The notes: a model not told the origin generated them from the letters alone. Shown: positions 48,201 through 57,465, counted from the first letter of the stretch. The stretch: DNA of 64,000 bases from Sinonovacula constricta (GCA_007844125.1 CM017564.1:24670263-24734262), one strand, 5' to 3'. Translations and numbers: made by a program.

Positions 48201-49000
48201 GAAAAAAGCAGGTACGAATTGACCCGAGGTACGACTCGACCGGAACCCTTGACCCACACATAAAATGTAAAAAGAATAAAGTCAAACAAGTATTTATTCA
48301 GTTAATTTCTTAACCAATTAATTAATATATAATATAATTTTTTTTAGTAAAATAGGAAAAATCTTGTAGTGAAAACTAAATGACCAAAAAATATATCTGG
48401 TGCACTGATATTATGTATAACAACTTTATGCTGTTCTTTGAAAGTTTAATCTTGGCTTTGGCTCCTGGTACAGAAGGCTAAGGTTCGATCCAGGTTCACA
48501 ACATAACCTAAGCAATAAAAATTTGTAGTGGTATAGCCTGCTTGCATACACTCAAGCAAATATAAGGGTAGTTCCATGACTGCTCGACCTGGTGTCAGGA
48601 TAAAGGGACTGGCGTTCATGACATGGTATACCCTGTGAGTGTGAAGGTAGCAATATATCTGCTTCATCTAGACACCATCTGCAAAAAAACTGAATTACAG
48701 CTGGTAAAATTTTCCTTAAATTACTATGTAATCAATTACTATCTCTGTGATAAAAGGCTCTTTATTTAGTTTTAAATGAAAAGATCATTCGGCTGCCGAG
48801 ATGCTAGAGTACGATCTGCACTGGGCCGAATAAGCAACATTCTTTATACCTTTATCTTCATTCGTACGTTTGTCTTTTACAATCCAAAGATCTTCTATCT
48901 TTCCAAACTGCTCGAACTTTTCTTTGAACTCATCTTCTTTCAAACCTTTACCCGCTAAGATGAATAGTCGACAATTTTCGGGTGCGTCAGGTCGGTACAT
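33250..49000 (-). CDS. RBM45: RNA-binding protein 45 (RBM45), 12 exons, complete
   Basis: Minus-strand coding exons, 5' to 3': 49000-48850, 45775-45678, 42756-42631, 41921-41795, 39585-39445, 39162-39043, 38827-38789, 38250-38074, 37439-37307, 36000-35934, 34142-33890 and 33419-33250. They sum to 1602 nt (533 residues plus TAG) with all phases closing and GT-AG borders throughout. RRM1 is at about residues 9-83 (CRLFILAGKG; GVVYITF), RRM2 about 104-167 (VRLFVIIPKS; GFGYVRY), RRM3 about 283-365 (QRLHITAPLG; GIAYARYK) and RRM4 about 432-515 (QRLFIVCQPA; NFGYAKFAH). The tail NKRQKTEFMK fits a nuclear localisation signal. Order and sequence of the RRMs match RBM45, a neural RNA-binding protein that binds GAC-type motifs and self-associates. 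Exons 5-7 encode an Arg/Asp-rich linker (residues about 185-267, with an RDRDRDRD run), making the protein longer than the roughly 476-residue human form. Introns 1 and 2 are loaded with transposons. Confidence 0.96.
34945..35440 (-). mobile_element. SINE2 split by SINE1
   Basis: Before the insert: CAGCTGACCTGTGGAGCACG, GGTGGTTCTATCCAGAC, then GGTGACACTTACTGCTCGGCC; after it AAAGGTGTCCC. In this copy the body and head are partly rearranged, so its limits are approximate. Confidence 0.55.
35116..35427 (-). mobile_element. SINE1, 12-bp TSD with one mismatch
   Basis: GGCCACAGGTGT (35104-35115) and GGCCAAAGGTGT (35428-35439) flank it. The head reads CCTGGTAGCTCAATTGGTAG on the minus strand. Lies in RBM45 intron 10. 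Confidence 0.85.
36150..36290. repeat. 45-bp tandem repeat, 3 copies
   Basis: Units contain ACAGATATACAATAACTG, AGAGCAACACTGTTTT. Located in RBM45 intron 9. Confidence 0.85.
36612..37150 (+). mobile_element. SINE2 in plus orientation, split by SINE1 in its tRNA head
   Basis: The head starts ATGGCCGAGCAATAGTTGATG and resumes after the insert as TAACTCTTCAGCCCC and GTGGGTTCAAATCC (box B). The body follows: GATTCTACCCAGACATAAG, CCACCAATTAGCTGGACGTG and GACCACAATTGTG. Confidence 0.88.
36645..36950 (-). mobile_element. SINE1 reference copy, 11-bp TSD
   Basis: Exact duplication TTGATGACTTG (36634-36644 and 36951-36961). This is the best preserved copy: minus-strand box A TAGCGCAATCGGTAGAGC, box B GGTTCGATCCC, body with CTCAAGCAAATATAAG and AGCACTATATCTGCTTCAAG, tail AAACCCAATAAA. 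Confidence 0.93.
37470..37625 (+). mobile_element. SINE2 fragment
   Basis: Plus-oriented body words CTAACCTGTAGTGCTATC, TAGGGTCTTCCTCACCAG and GCTGTTATGACCATAATAGG; head lost. In RBM45 intron 8. Confidence 0.68.
37875..37950. repeat. 41-bp direct duplication
   Basis: The word AAAAATTGTCAATGGTCTGA plus GACTATGCA occurs twice, about 41 bp apart. Confidence 0.85.
38284..38512 (-). mobile_element. SINE2
   Basis: Carries GTAACATTGCACCGGCACAA, GGTCATATTGGCGATATCC, CCTGGGTAGAACCACTGGC and GGACTCGAACCCGCG. Lies 34 bp upstream of RBM45 exon 8 in the intron. Confidence 0.83.
39615..40385 (-). mobile_element. SINE1 split by a CAGGG element
   Basis: Left part: TTTATTGTCCCAACAACAGT to CACTGTGTATATA. 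Right part: ATATAGCATGCCGGGAAC through to the head ending ACTACCAGGTCTGG. RBM45 intron 4. Confidence 0.9.
39715..40162. mobile_element. 448-bp hAT-like MITE made of TTTTTAAGCAC repeats
   Basis: Inverted ends CAGGGCTCATACAG and CTGTGCGAACCCTG; flanked by ATATA on both sides (39710-39714 and 40163-40167). The interior holds roughly a dozen TTTTTAAGCAC-type words in two clusters, with a unique centre (about 39800-39970). Confidence 0.88.
40485..40885. repeat. Dispersed repeat shared with 56930-57235
   Basis: Words CACTAGACCTTTGGTCTAC, ACTGGTCTGGACCCAATG, GATTGTGGCATTTTGACAC, GAGTGGTTGGGTTCAGTAAA-type and GACAGAAATTTTGATGGACT recur in order in the D123 gene intron. The ends are not resolved. Confidence 0.75.
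41554..41763. mobile_element. 210-bp hAT-like MITE, 5-bp TSD
   Basis: Inverted ends CAGGGTTGTCATTAG and CTAGTGACAACCCTG; AACTA duplicated on both sides (41549-41553 and 41764-41768). It contains repeated GCCTCAAA/CCTCAAA words. It ends 31 bp from RBM45 exon 4. Confidence 0.9.
41945..42236 (-). mobile_element. SINE1, eroded head
   Basis: ACTTGGGTTTATCATCTC, GGGGATGGTGTCCATTTAAA, CTTGAGTGTTAGCAAAGGAG and a decayed head near 42190-42236. No clean target duplication. Confidence 0.8.
42770..42910 (-). mobile_element. SINE2 fragment
   Basis: AATACAACCGCAGAAACACA, TTAGGGTCATTATCACAC and TGTCTGGATAGAACCACTTG; head missing. Starts a few bases from RBM45 exon 3. Confidence 0.65.
42911..44575. other. 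RBM45 intron 2, right of exon 3: no element recognised
   Basis: AT-rich. Reading frames of up to 101 codons lack coding features. Confidence 0.45.
44582..45643. mobile_element. 1.06-kb hAT-like element, 6-bp TSD
   Basis: Inverted ends CAGGGTTTACCCT (left) and complement CAGGGTTTTCCCTTG (right), flanked by exact CATTTA (44576-44581 and 45644-45649). It contains the start of a zinc-finger type transposase frame (45294-45539) but no dimerisation domain, so it is an internal-deletion derivative. RBM45 intron 2. Confidence 0.87.
45294..45539 (+). pseudogene. Truncated hAT/ZNF862-type N-terminal zinc-finger fragment
   Basis: 81 codons from ATG: a Ser/Pro/Asn-rich leader (KLTTFFQTKQ) followed by FCESWLSKYTWLYIEDGKMKC and C after two residues. 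The W-L..Y.W L-x6-KM-C-x2-C layout resembles the N-terminal TTF/BED-like finger of hAT-derived proteins such as ZNF862. The frame ends in TGA before the second half of the finger and the rest of a transposase is missing. Confidence 0.7.
45831..48248. mobile_element. 2.4-kb Mutator-like element (MULE type), 10-bp TSD
   Basis: Flanked by the exact 10-bp repeat TTGACCCACA (45821-45830 and 48249-48258). Terminal inverted repeats are about 150 bp long (left 45831-45985, right about 48095-48248). Each holds five GGTC..TCGTACCT motifs in series, three of them extended with TCGGA. Long TIRs with 9-10 bp duplications are the hallmark of the Mutator superfamily. No transposase frame; the interior is AT-rich and is split by the element at 46568. 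Located in RBM45 intron 1, its left TSD lying 46 bp from exon 2. Confidence 0.88.
46568..47897. mobile_element. 1.33-kb hAT-like element nested in the MULE, 5-bp TSD
   Basis: Ends CAGGGCTGGAAAAA and TTTTTCCAGCCCTG, perfect inverted pair, flanked by CCAAT (46563-46567 and 47898-47902). Subterminal ACTAGTCCGGGACTAG-type palindromes occur at both ends (about 46600 and 47868). A minus-strand open stretch (47354-47124, with MSLLKYF and GGSKRRLEEKY) could be the start of a transposase but is too short to assign. Confidence 0.9.
48465..48690 (+). mobile_element. SINE1, plus orientation
   Basis: Head relic GGTTCGATCCAGG, then CACTCAAGCAAATATAAGGG, GGTGTCAGGATAAAGGG, and the ATCTGCTTCATCTAGACACC region. 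RBM45 intron 1. Confidence 0.82.
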
Positions 49001-49841
49001 TTTGACCTACTTTTTTATTCCAAGGGAGAAGTGCGTATAACTACGGAAAGTATATTGCGTGGACGCGAAATATTTATTTCATAACAAATTTAAAAATAAT
49101 AAGACGGTCAAGTTCATATTGAAACGATATACATTGTCATAAACATGTACCAAATACAAGCAAAAATACATAAATTTATATAACTACAAAAAATATAATA
49201 AATGATCCCCCAAAAAACGTGTTTCTGTTGCGGAGCCAAACCCCGGTATCACGAGCTCGGATTTTTGCCTAAAATAAATACGATTTAGACTCGGTCCTAC
49301 AAAACACTGCAAAAGATTTGCTTGTATTGCGAAATATTCCATGCTCAACATTCGCAAAAGCAGGTATCTTAAAGCAGGTAAAAACATCTGGGTAGCGAAA
49401 CAGCCGTCAACCCTGAATAAACAGATTAGATTAGAGCAAATAAACCCTTAAAGGCAGGGGCATTTTTGAGCGAAGCCACCAGGAACTGAACTCAGCTTGG
49501 GCACATTATCTTGACGAACCATTTTTATCCTGAAGGAGTGAACCTAGTATCTTCTCAAATGGAACAGTACATGTAGTTTGCTGAATTTCAAATATTCCTT
49601 TTACGCAGAGCAGTTGTCAAGGATTTACGGTAAGACTTTTCGGTAAGTGGCCATTTCTGTAAATTGATCATATATAGTTAATGTCGTTTCGGTAAAATTT
49701 CTGACTATATAGGATTTGTTTATAGTGTAATTGATTAGGTATGTCACACCATTCCATAACTTGACAAATGTGACTGTTATTTGCCAATTGTCAGGGGTGA
49801 TGTTGTTATAAGACATAAACGCACACTCAAATACATAGAAG

Positions 49842-50349
49842 ATAGTTTCCACATCAGTGAAAATCCCTTATCTTGACAGCCATCTTTGATGGTAACTTCA
49901 ATGGACTTTCATATGAATTGTATAGAAGGGTAAATTTTATTTTCGTGTAATTTCTTCATTTGTGGTCCGAAAGTTAAAAGCTATACACCATTGGAAAGCT
50001 CTTTAAATTCATATTTTTAGAATACGATATTTTTACAATTGATAAATACACACAGAATTAATACACAAAAATAAATAAAACTATTGGCTCATACTTAAAA
50101 CAAAATGAACAGTGTATGATTTTCGGTTATATTTCTTTAACCTTTTAAACTATCAAAATATAAATAAAATACTTTATAAAAGCTGTTAAATTTGATGTAA
50201 AATTCATTAAAATAAACTGAAAAATAAAAACACAGTGGTGAGTTAAATACAGCACGTATTTTCCGATTTCGGCTTGCATTAGCTTCTGCCCACAAAGATG
50301 GCTGCCTTAAACTGTCTTATCAGTGTCGATGACATCACATAGAAACTAT
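49842..50349. mobile_element. Second copy of the 500-bp AGTTCCC element
   Basis: Collinear with 6512-7011 over its whole length (for example CCACATCAGTGA, TCTTCATTTGTGGTC, ACCTTTTAAAC, AAACTGAAAAATAAAAACAC-like blocks, AAGATGGCTGCC, GACATCACAT). Ends ATAGTTTCC / GAAACTAT. It lies about 850 bp upstream of the RBM45 start codon, between the two head-to-head genes. Confidence 0.88.
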
Positions 50350-51647
50350 CTATACAGGCAGATACATGGCATTGGTATTATAACACTTTGCCCTTTTCAA
50401 ACTTTGCCCTCCCCTGATTAATCACATTTTGCCCAGAAGCGAATCGCACTTCGCCCTTCTTCATGTTGTTTTTGGATAGAAGTTTATACACACACTTCGC
50501 CCATACATCTGAAATTATGACATTAAGTTGAAAATATATACGTGTTAATTTATTTCTAATTATTTCAATGGCATTCACATTGTATTTATGTTTTCTTCGT
50601 CTTCAAAATACTAAAAATTGTTAGCATTGTTGATCCTTCATAGAAAATTTTAATTTTTCTTATTTTAAACTTGTCATAACCAAGAGAAAAAGTCTTATCC
50701 TGAAAAGAAATATGCAAACTGTAACTATTCCTTTGTTTAAATGTAGGGCTACTTCATATAATAATGTGTTAAAATAAACAAGTTATAATCTATATTATCA
50801 CTAAAAAAATCTATACAAATACTGGACTGTTACACATTCCTATTTAATAACTAAAACGTATTCGATTTTAAAATCTATGTATTTTAAAATCTATGTAGAA
50901 TAATTTAAAAATGTATTTTAAGCATGACATATTTTATCGTATATGATCACCACTTTACCAAAATATCCAGATTGTTGTTCATATAAGAGCAGTTTAGCGA
51001 GCAGGTCATTTACTGAAACTAGGACTCGTATAAAATACCCCAAGGGGACTGGGTAGCATGACCGATAGAATATTGGCTCAGGTTCAAGAGGCCCAGGATT
51101 CAAGCACACCTCTTCCTCCTTGGATTTCAAGTACTCTATCATCTGTTCAAGCTTCCAGTGCAACTCTCTAGACTGATACAGTGGACCAGGATGCAGTTTG
51201 TATCGTGCTCCACCCTTCCTTGGAAAAAAATGTGGCTATAATTTTTATCTCTGTTGTTCTGGATTAACATCTGAAGAGCATTCTACTTTAGTGCCCTACA
51301 GTTACATATAATTTATTGGACACCAATTTAGCAGAGGAAGGCAGACAATAAACCAGTCCAGGAGTCAAACAAGAACATTGAGTTGAATGTTCCATCAAAT
51401 GAGCTAATCAGTTTACATTTATTTACACAATATCTTCACATTATACTTGGCTATATTTAAATTCTTGGTTGAATTATAAAAGATCTTTTTGTGCACAACT
51501 TAATGTAGAAAAGTTTACTTTTATTGTCAAAGTAAAATTTCAAAATGTTTTTTTCAGAATAAGATTGCCTTTTGTTTGTTTACAGATTTTTTGATGTTTT
51601 TTCTTAAATCTAGAAATACATTGATTTTTTTTTATTTATATTTCTAG
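50350..51647. other. Intergenic between RBM45 and the D123 gene
   Basis: AT-rich; the stretch ends with a pyrimidine tract and TTTCTAG acceptor of the D123 ATG exon. An upstream non-coding exon of the D123 gene must lie here or further left, but I cannot place it. Confidence 0.45.
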
Positions 51648-51655
51648 GGAACTGC

Positions 51656-51685
51656 ATGAACACAACAGACCTCCTCTCACTGTAA
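51656..51685 (+). other. Upstream ORF of the D123 gene
   Basis: A nine-codon ORF (ATG..CTG TAA) in the leader ends two bases before the main ATG at 51688. Such placement can lower initiation or allow reinitiation; effect not shown. Confidence 0.5.
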
Positions 51686-51687
51686 TA

Positions 51688-54600
51688 ATGTCAGACCTAG
51701 CCAGTCAGCTGAAGAATGTTAAGCTTAAGAAGTCTGCAGAGCCCATGAAGGATTTCTCCAGTGTGTACACCGCAGGTTTCATGAAAGAAGGAGACATTAA
51801 AGGTATATTCACACAGCTAGCAGGAAAGTAGAAAAATAGGCTAATGTCTGAGGTCGACTGCATAAATGTTGTATTATTGATCAAATGGTTCCAGGATTTA
51901 CCACAAGACCAGACTCATGTTGCTAATCTGTTGCCATGACTATTTACAATAAGAATATATGACAAAGTCCTATGAGCATTGCAACATATACCAAACTCCG
52001 AAAAGTAAGAACAAATTTGTGTTGAGTCATTTAACGAAAAGAGCAAACCCGACAGTTACCGCCTTGGAACGGTCAGTCAGCAATATGTACCGACTGGGGT
52101 GCTTCAACCAGTTTAACAGAGCTCTAACCTTGCACTTCCTGACGAGTTTCTCAAATGCAAGCAATGAAAAAGACAACAATCTATTTGAGTACAAAATGTC
52201 CCTGCGCTGATATTTTCTATAATAAGTTATGACAAAATTAGTGACGTCATTGAAAAAATAAAGTCCACATAGTGTTTAGAAAAGAATATGGTATTATTTC
52301 GATTTGAAAACAAGTCATGGTCCTGCTCTCTGAGCATTGGTTCAACCCAAGAAGTTGATTTAAAGATTTATTTTAGTTTAAAAAAAACTTGATCCCTATC
52401 GCCTATAAACAAAACTATTCCTCTTATGCCTTACCTGTTTTTGGATATGGTCTGTGTTTAATTTTTATATAAAATGAAAAATATTCAATAAAGCATGATC
52501 ATTTAGGAACTCTAACCTTAAAATGAACAACTAACTAAAAGATCAACCTATCATGTTTGAGTCTTCTAGAATTATATACCGTCAACATCTGTACTTATGG
52601 CTGTACCATCAACTAATTTAAACACAAGTACACATGCAACAGTGTGATACCAATTGACTGTGATAATAATAGGATAACTGTGATGTCAATCTTTGAAGAT
52701 ATTATGTGATACTGTGATATAGTTATGTATTAGTTATATATTTTATGTATATAATATTTATTTATAATTTACAGTAAATGTCTTTTTCTTTTTAAATATT
52801 TGTATTTCATATATATTTCTATGAATGTGCACCTTAATCTGAAATAAGTCTATCTATCTAAAAACAATGAATGTTTGAGCACCTATTATCTCTTGTGAAG
52901 TGTTAACAAATTATTTTTTTATAGCATAAGAAAATTAATTAATTAAAATATGATATACGTTCAAGTATTATTTTATTTTTCTAAATGACTAAACATTCCA
53001 TTCTTACAGAATATGAGAAGCAAGTGCTAGAGGTGAATACTGAACGGTGGATTGATATCCTGGAGGAGGAGACATTTCCAACCATCCTGTGTCCATTCCA
53101 TTTGGAGGAGGCGGAAGTCTTTCTTAGCATCTATAAAAGGTACACAATATGTTTAGTACACATTTAATCCAGGTCATTGATGCATTGTGAAATTGAGAGC
53201 GTTTGCAGGGATGTGTGTGCAGAGATGTGTGTGCAGGGATGTGTGTGCAGGGATGTGCTTGTGTCTGTGCATTGTGAACATGTTTTTTGAACTCCGAGAG
53301 TGTTTGCGGGGATGTGTGTGTAGGGATGTGCTTGTGTCTGTGCATTGTGAACATGTTTTTTGAACTCCGAGAGTGTTTGCGGGGATGTGTGTGTAGGGAT
53401 GTGCTTGTGTCTGTGCATTGTGAACATGTTTTTTGAACTCCGAGAGTGTTTGCGGGGATGTGTGTGTAGGGATGTGCTTGTGTCTGTGCATTGTGAACAT
53501 GTTTTTTTAACTCCGAGAGTGTTTGCTGCGATGTGTGTGCAGGGATGTGCTTGTGTCTGTGCATTGTGAACATGTTTTTTGAACTCCGAGAGTGTTTGCG
53601 GGGATGTGTGTGCAGGGATGTGCTTGTGTCTGTGCATTGTGAACATGTTTTTGAACTCCAAGAGTGTTTGCGGGGATGTGTGTGCAGGGATGTGCTTGTG
53701 TCTGTGCATTGTGAACATGTTTTTTGAACTCCGAGAGTGTTTGCGGGGATGTGTGTGCAGGGATGTGCTTGTGTCTGTGAATTGTGAACATGTTTTTTGA
53801 ACTCCGAGAGTGTTTGCGGGGATGTGTGTGCAGGGATGTGCTTGTGTCTGTGAATTGTGAACATGTTTTTTGAACTCCAAGAGTGTTTGCAGGGATGTGT
53901 GTGCAGGGATGTGCTTGTGTCTGTGCATTGTGAACATGTTTTTTGAACTCCGAGAGTGTTTGCGGGGATGTGTGTGCAGGGATGTGCTTGTGTCTGTGCA
54001 TTGTGAACATGTTTTTTGAACTCCGAGAGTGTTTGCAGGGATGTGTGTGCAGGGATGTGTGTGCAGGGATGTGCTTGTGTCTGTGCATTGTGAACATGTT
54101 TTTTGAACTCCGAGAGTGTTTGCGGGGATGTGTGTGCAGGGATGTGCTTGTGTCTGTGCATTGTGAACATGTTTTTTGAACTCCGAGAGTGTTTGCAGGA
54201 ATGTGTGTGCAGGGATGTGTGTGCAGGGATGAGCTTGTGTCTGTGAATTGTGAACATGTTTTTTGAACTCCGAGAGTGTTTGCAGGAATGTGTGTGCAGG
54301 GATGTGTGTGCAGGGATGTGCTTGTGTCTGTGCATTGTGAACATGTTTTTTGAACTCCGAGAGTGTTTGCGGGGATGTGTGTGCAGGGATGTGCTTGTGT
54401 CTGTGCATTGTGAACATGTTTTTTGAACTCCAAGAGTGTTTGCAGGGATGTGTGTGCAGGGATGTGCTTGTGTCTGTGAATTGTGAACATGTTTTTTGAA
54501 CTCCGAGAGTGTTTGCGGGGATGTGTGTGCAGGGATGTGCTTGTGTCTGTGCATTGTGAACATGTTTTTTGAACTCCGAGAGTGTTTGCGGGGATGTGGG

Positions 54601-57465
54601 TGCAGGGATGTGCTTGTGTCTGTGAATTGTGAACATGTTTTTTTTAATTCCGGGAGTGTGTGCGGGGATGTGTGTGCAGGGATGTGCTTGTGTCTGTGAA
54701 TTGTGAACATGTTTTTTGAACTCCAAGAGTGTTTGCGGGGATGTGTGTGCAGGGATGTGCTTGTGTCTGTGAATTGTGAACATGTTTTTTGAACTCCGAG
54801 AGTGTTTGCGGGGATGTGTGTGCAGGGATGTGCTTGTGTCTGTGAATTGTGAACATGTTTTTTAAACTCCATTTTTCAAGGAAACAAAGTGATGCTATTG
54901 TCATCACTCTCATGTTGGTGTTTGCTAATCTTTTTGTTAAAGTCCATTTCTTGAAAACCGTTTAAGATATTCCCTGCAGAATCCATTTATTCTTCCTTGG
55001 ACTTTCGTCTAGGGTCTTCCACCACCAAAGTAGCTTTATGTAAAATGTCCATAATGTGTTACTCCTTATAATAAAATAAAAAATAAATATAAAAAAATAA
55101 ATAATACATGTTACGATTTTGGCCGAGAGGAATACACAAAGGATATTACCACTTTGCAAAAGTTCCATTTGATTTATTTTCTTTACGGACTTGTAGTTTA
55201 CCCATCATTGATAGTTTTCTTTTTACTTATTATGATCCTTTAAAGATTAAGACTCTAAATTTTGTGGCAAGTTATAATACCTATCTCTGAATTCAAAGAA
55301 AATATAAACCTGTATTTATGCCTAACAAAAAAATTCTTCAAAATTTCAGGCTATATCTGAACAAAGACAGCTCTGTTGCTATAGTAACAGACTGGCGAGA
55401 TCAAGTTACTGATGAAGAGAAGGCCTGTTTGGACAGGTTGGCAGAACGTTTGCAAAAATCCATGGACGTGTTCACCCAAAACGGGGGTTCTGCATTTGTA
55501 AAAACGTCAAGCAGAAGTGCCAAAGATGCCCCAATGGTGCAAGACAGGTTCAGACAACTCTATATATCGGAGCTTCAAGCTTTCCCACAAGATCAGCGTA
55601 CAGAAAATGTCCGAATTACTTGTCTACTAAAGGCAGCCTTTATAGCGCTTAAAGTCCAAACTTCCAACCAGGTTTTGGATATGTTTTTGAGGAGTGAACG
55701 CATCTACCAAGATCTACTCCTGGCAGCAGTGAATCAGAAAGATAAATACGATGAGAATTTTGTCATCAGAAAATTTGTTGACATTGATGTAGACATGGAG
55801 TTCAGAGGGTTTGTCTTTAACTATGAACTGGTGGCTTTATCACAGTACAACTATGCCATCTTCTCAGAACGGCTCTGTGCAAAGAAGGATGACTACAAAA
55901 ATATGGTGAAGGATTACTTTGACAAAACTTTGAAGCCTAAACTGACATCCTCAAAGTTTCCAGCAAACTCCATTATTGACTTTGCTATATGTGATGATGG
56001 TGAGTAGGGTATAGCTTTATTTATTGAAATATTTTTTTCTTTATGTAAACCAGATCCCAATTGCAGATTCATTTCTCAGTTCAGTTTTTCTAAGGCTCAA
56101 GATTTTTACTGCACATAATTTGCTTAATGTTTCTTTAATACTTCATATTAATATCTTAATACAAAAACTGTTCAAGTTGATGGTTTAGAAAAATAAAAAA
56201 ATGGTAACATAATAGGTTTAAAAGAAATTTTATTGGAGTCTTTATTTGAGCAAAACCTAAATATCAACTGAGAAAAGACTTTAGAAGTGTGATTACAGCC
56301 TGTATTCACAAACCATTCTTAAGTCTTAGACAAGATTTAAGTCCAATACACAATTTTCGTACTAACAACAATAAGCCTCAATGTGATCTTAAGCTCAAAG
56401 TAGCAGATTTTAAGTGTCATGCAAAAATACATACATAAAGCTAAATACATAATGAATATATTGTGGAATGAAATCTATGGCTTGAGAAATTCTTAAGAAT
56501 ACAATGTAGTTGGTGAATACTGGCCTAGGTTAACTGAGAAACGAAAATAGAAACATATCCCTAAAATACCAGTTATTTAAAATTACATTAGGAAAAAATG
56601 TTTTATTAATTACTATTTTTACCTGTTCCTTACCTTTCCATTAGACAGTGCACATATGTGTCTGTTGTTCAATGTCTTTGGTTCAGGCTTTGGTCTCCTC
56701 TGTGATTATACTTCAACACTTACTTGTTCATGTTTTGTTATACAAGAAAGGAATTATGGGTATAGTGCTGCCTTTACTATAGTAGCATGTCATGAACACT
56801 TGATTATATCTGTTACATGATACTGGAAATATACTGTTATTCTAATGAAAAGTCTGCATTAACTATAACGCAGAACAATAAAATAGAAAAATAAAGTGCT
56901 GCCTTAACTTATACACTAACAGTCTTCATGAAAGAAATTTAAAACCACTACAACTTTGGTCCACCAAGCTGGTAATATCTACTGGACCAAAACAAATTTT
57001 GCTGGACTCGTATAATTTTGGCACAAAAGGTTGATAAACTAACCTAGGTGTTACAAGTGGTTGGGCTCAGTAAGGATGTAAAGCATTGTTTAGTCTAGTA
57101 TAGATGTTTTCATAATAATTCAGTATTTTGAAAATTAGGTGGCTGAAAATTCTGGTGGACCGTCGGTCTATTTTACTTATAAAATTTATGGACTGACAGA
57201 CATTCTGGTGGACTCAGGCCACCGGGTTGTTGTTTTTTTGAAGACTGCACTAACTGATCCATGTTTTGTAGGAAAGAAACTGTGGGTGATAGAAGTGAAT
57301 CCATATCTTGAGACTACAGATGGCGCTCTATTCAGTTGGCAGCACGAGGGTCCAATCCTGCGCGGGGAGTCAGGGTTTGTGTTCAGGATCACTGAGAAGC
57401 CCCGCCCTGGTTCTAAAGCCATTCTTCCTCTCAGCATCAGGAAACTCCTTGAAGAGGTGGAGTAA
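51688..57465 (+). CDS. D123/CDC123-family ATP-grasp-like protein, 4 coding exons
   Basis: Exons 51688-51802, 53010-53139, 55350-55999 and 57272-57465; phases 1, 2 and 1 match and the 1089-nt CDS encodes 362 residues. The family signature is clear: SSRSAKDAP (near residue 140), MEFRGFVFNYELVALSQYNY (about 245-265) and WVIEVNPYLETTDGALFSW (about 305-325), corresponding to the conserved SAPRDA, EFR-FV..SQ-Y and ID-NP..TD-LF-W blocks of CDC123. The E and N of IEVNP occupy the ATP/metal-binding positions. CDC123 is the chaperone for eIF2 assembly. The N-terminus differs from CDC123: it starts LASQLKNVKLKK, which resembles a WH2 actin-binding motif, and lacks the CDC123 N-terminal block. I therefore call a divergent D123 paralogue rather than CDC123 itself. 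The donor of exon 1 (GTATAT) is weaker than the others. The second coding intron contains the 73-bp minisatellite. Confidence 0.85.
53185..54870. repeat. 73-bp minisatellite, about 23 units
   Basis: Units contain GAACATGTTTTTTGAACTCC, GAGAGTGTTTGCGGGGATG, a GTGTGCAGGGAT box that is itself duplicated in some units, and GTGCTTGTGTCTGTGCATTGT. Because 73 is not a multiple of three and no unit carries a minus-strand stop, all three minus frames are open for 300-580 codons. Units are nearly identical, which points to recent homogenisation. It lies in the second coding intron of the D123 gene. Confidence 0.96.
56930..57235. repeat. Dispersed repeat, second copy of 40485-40885
   Basis: AACTTTGGTCCACCAAGCTG, ATATCTACTGGACC, AAGTGGTTGGGCTCAGTAA and GACTGACAGACATTCTGG align in order with the RBM45 intron copy. 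It ends just before the acceptor of the last D123 exon. Confidence 0.75.

Noticed and set aside
50918..51163. 81-codon minus-strand frame upstream of the D123 gene
   Set aside because: No homology I recognise, no acceptor or donor at sensible positions, and AT-biased codon content like the surrounding DNA.
53124..54872. A 582-codon minus-strand reading frame and its 539- and 327-codon companions
   Set aside because: They are the same 73-bp minisatellite unit read in rotating frames; composition is repeat-driven and no splice or promoter support is seen.
57139..57465. Independent 108-codon gene starting at 57139
   Set aside because: The first 44 codons are intron and dispersed-repeat sequence; a TTTTGTAG acceptor at 57271 and phase match make 57272-57465 the last D123 exon.
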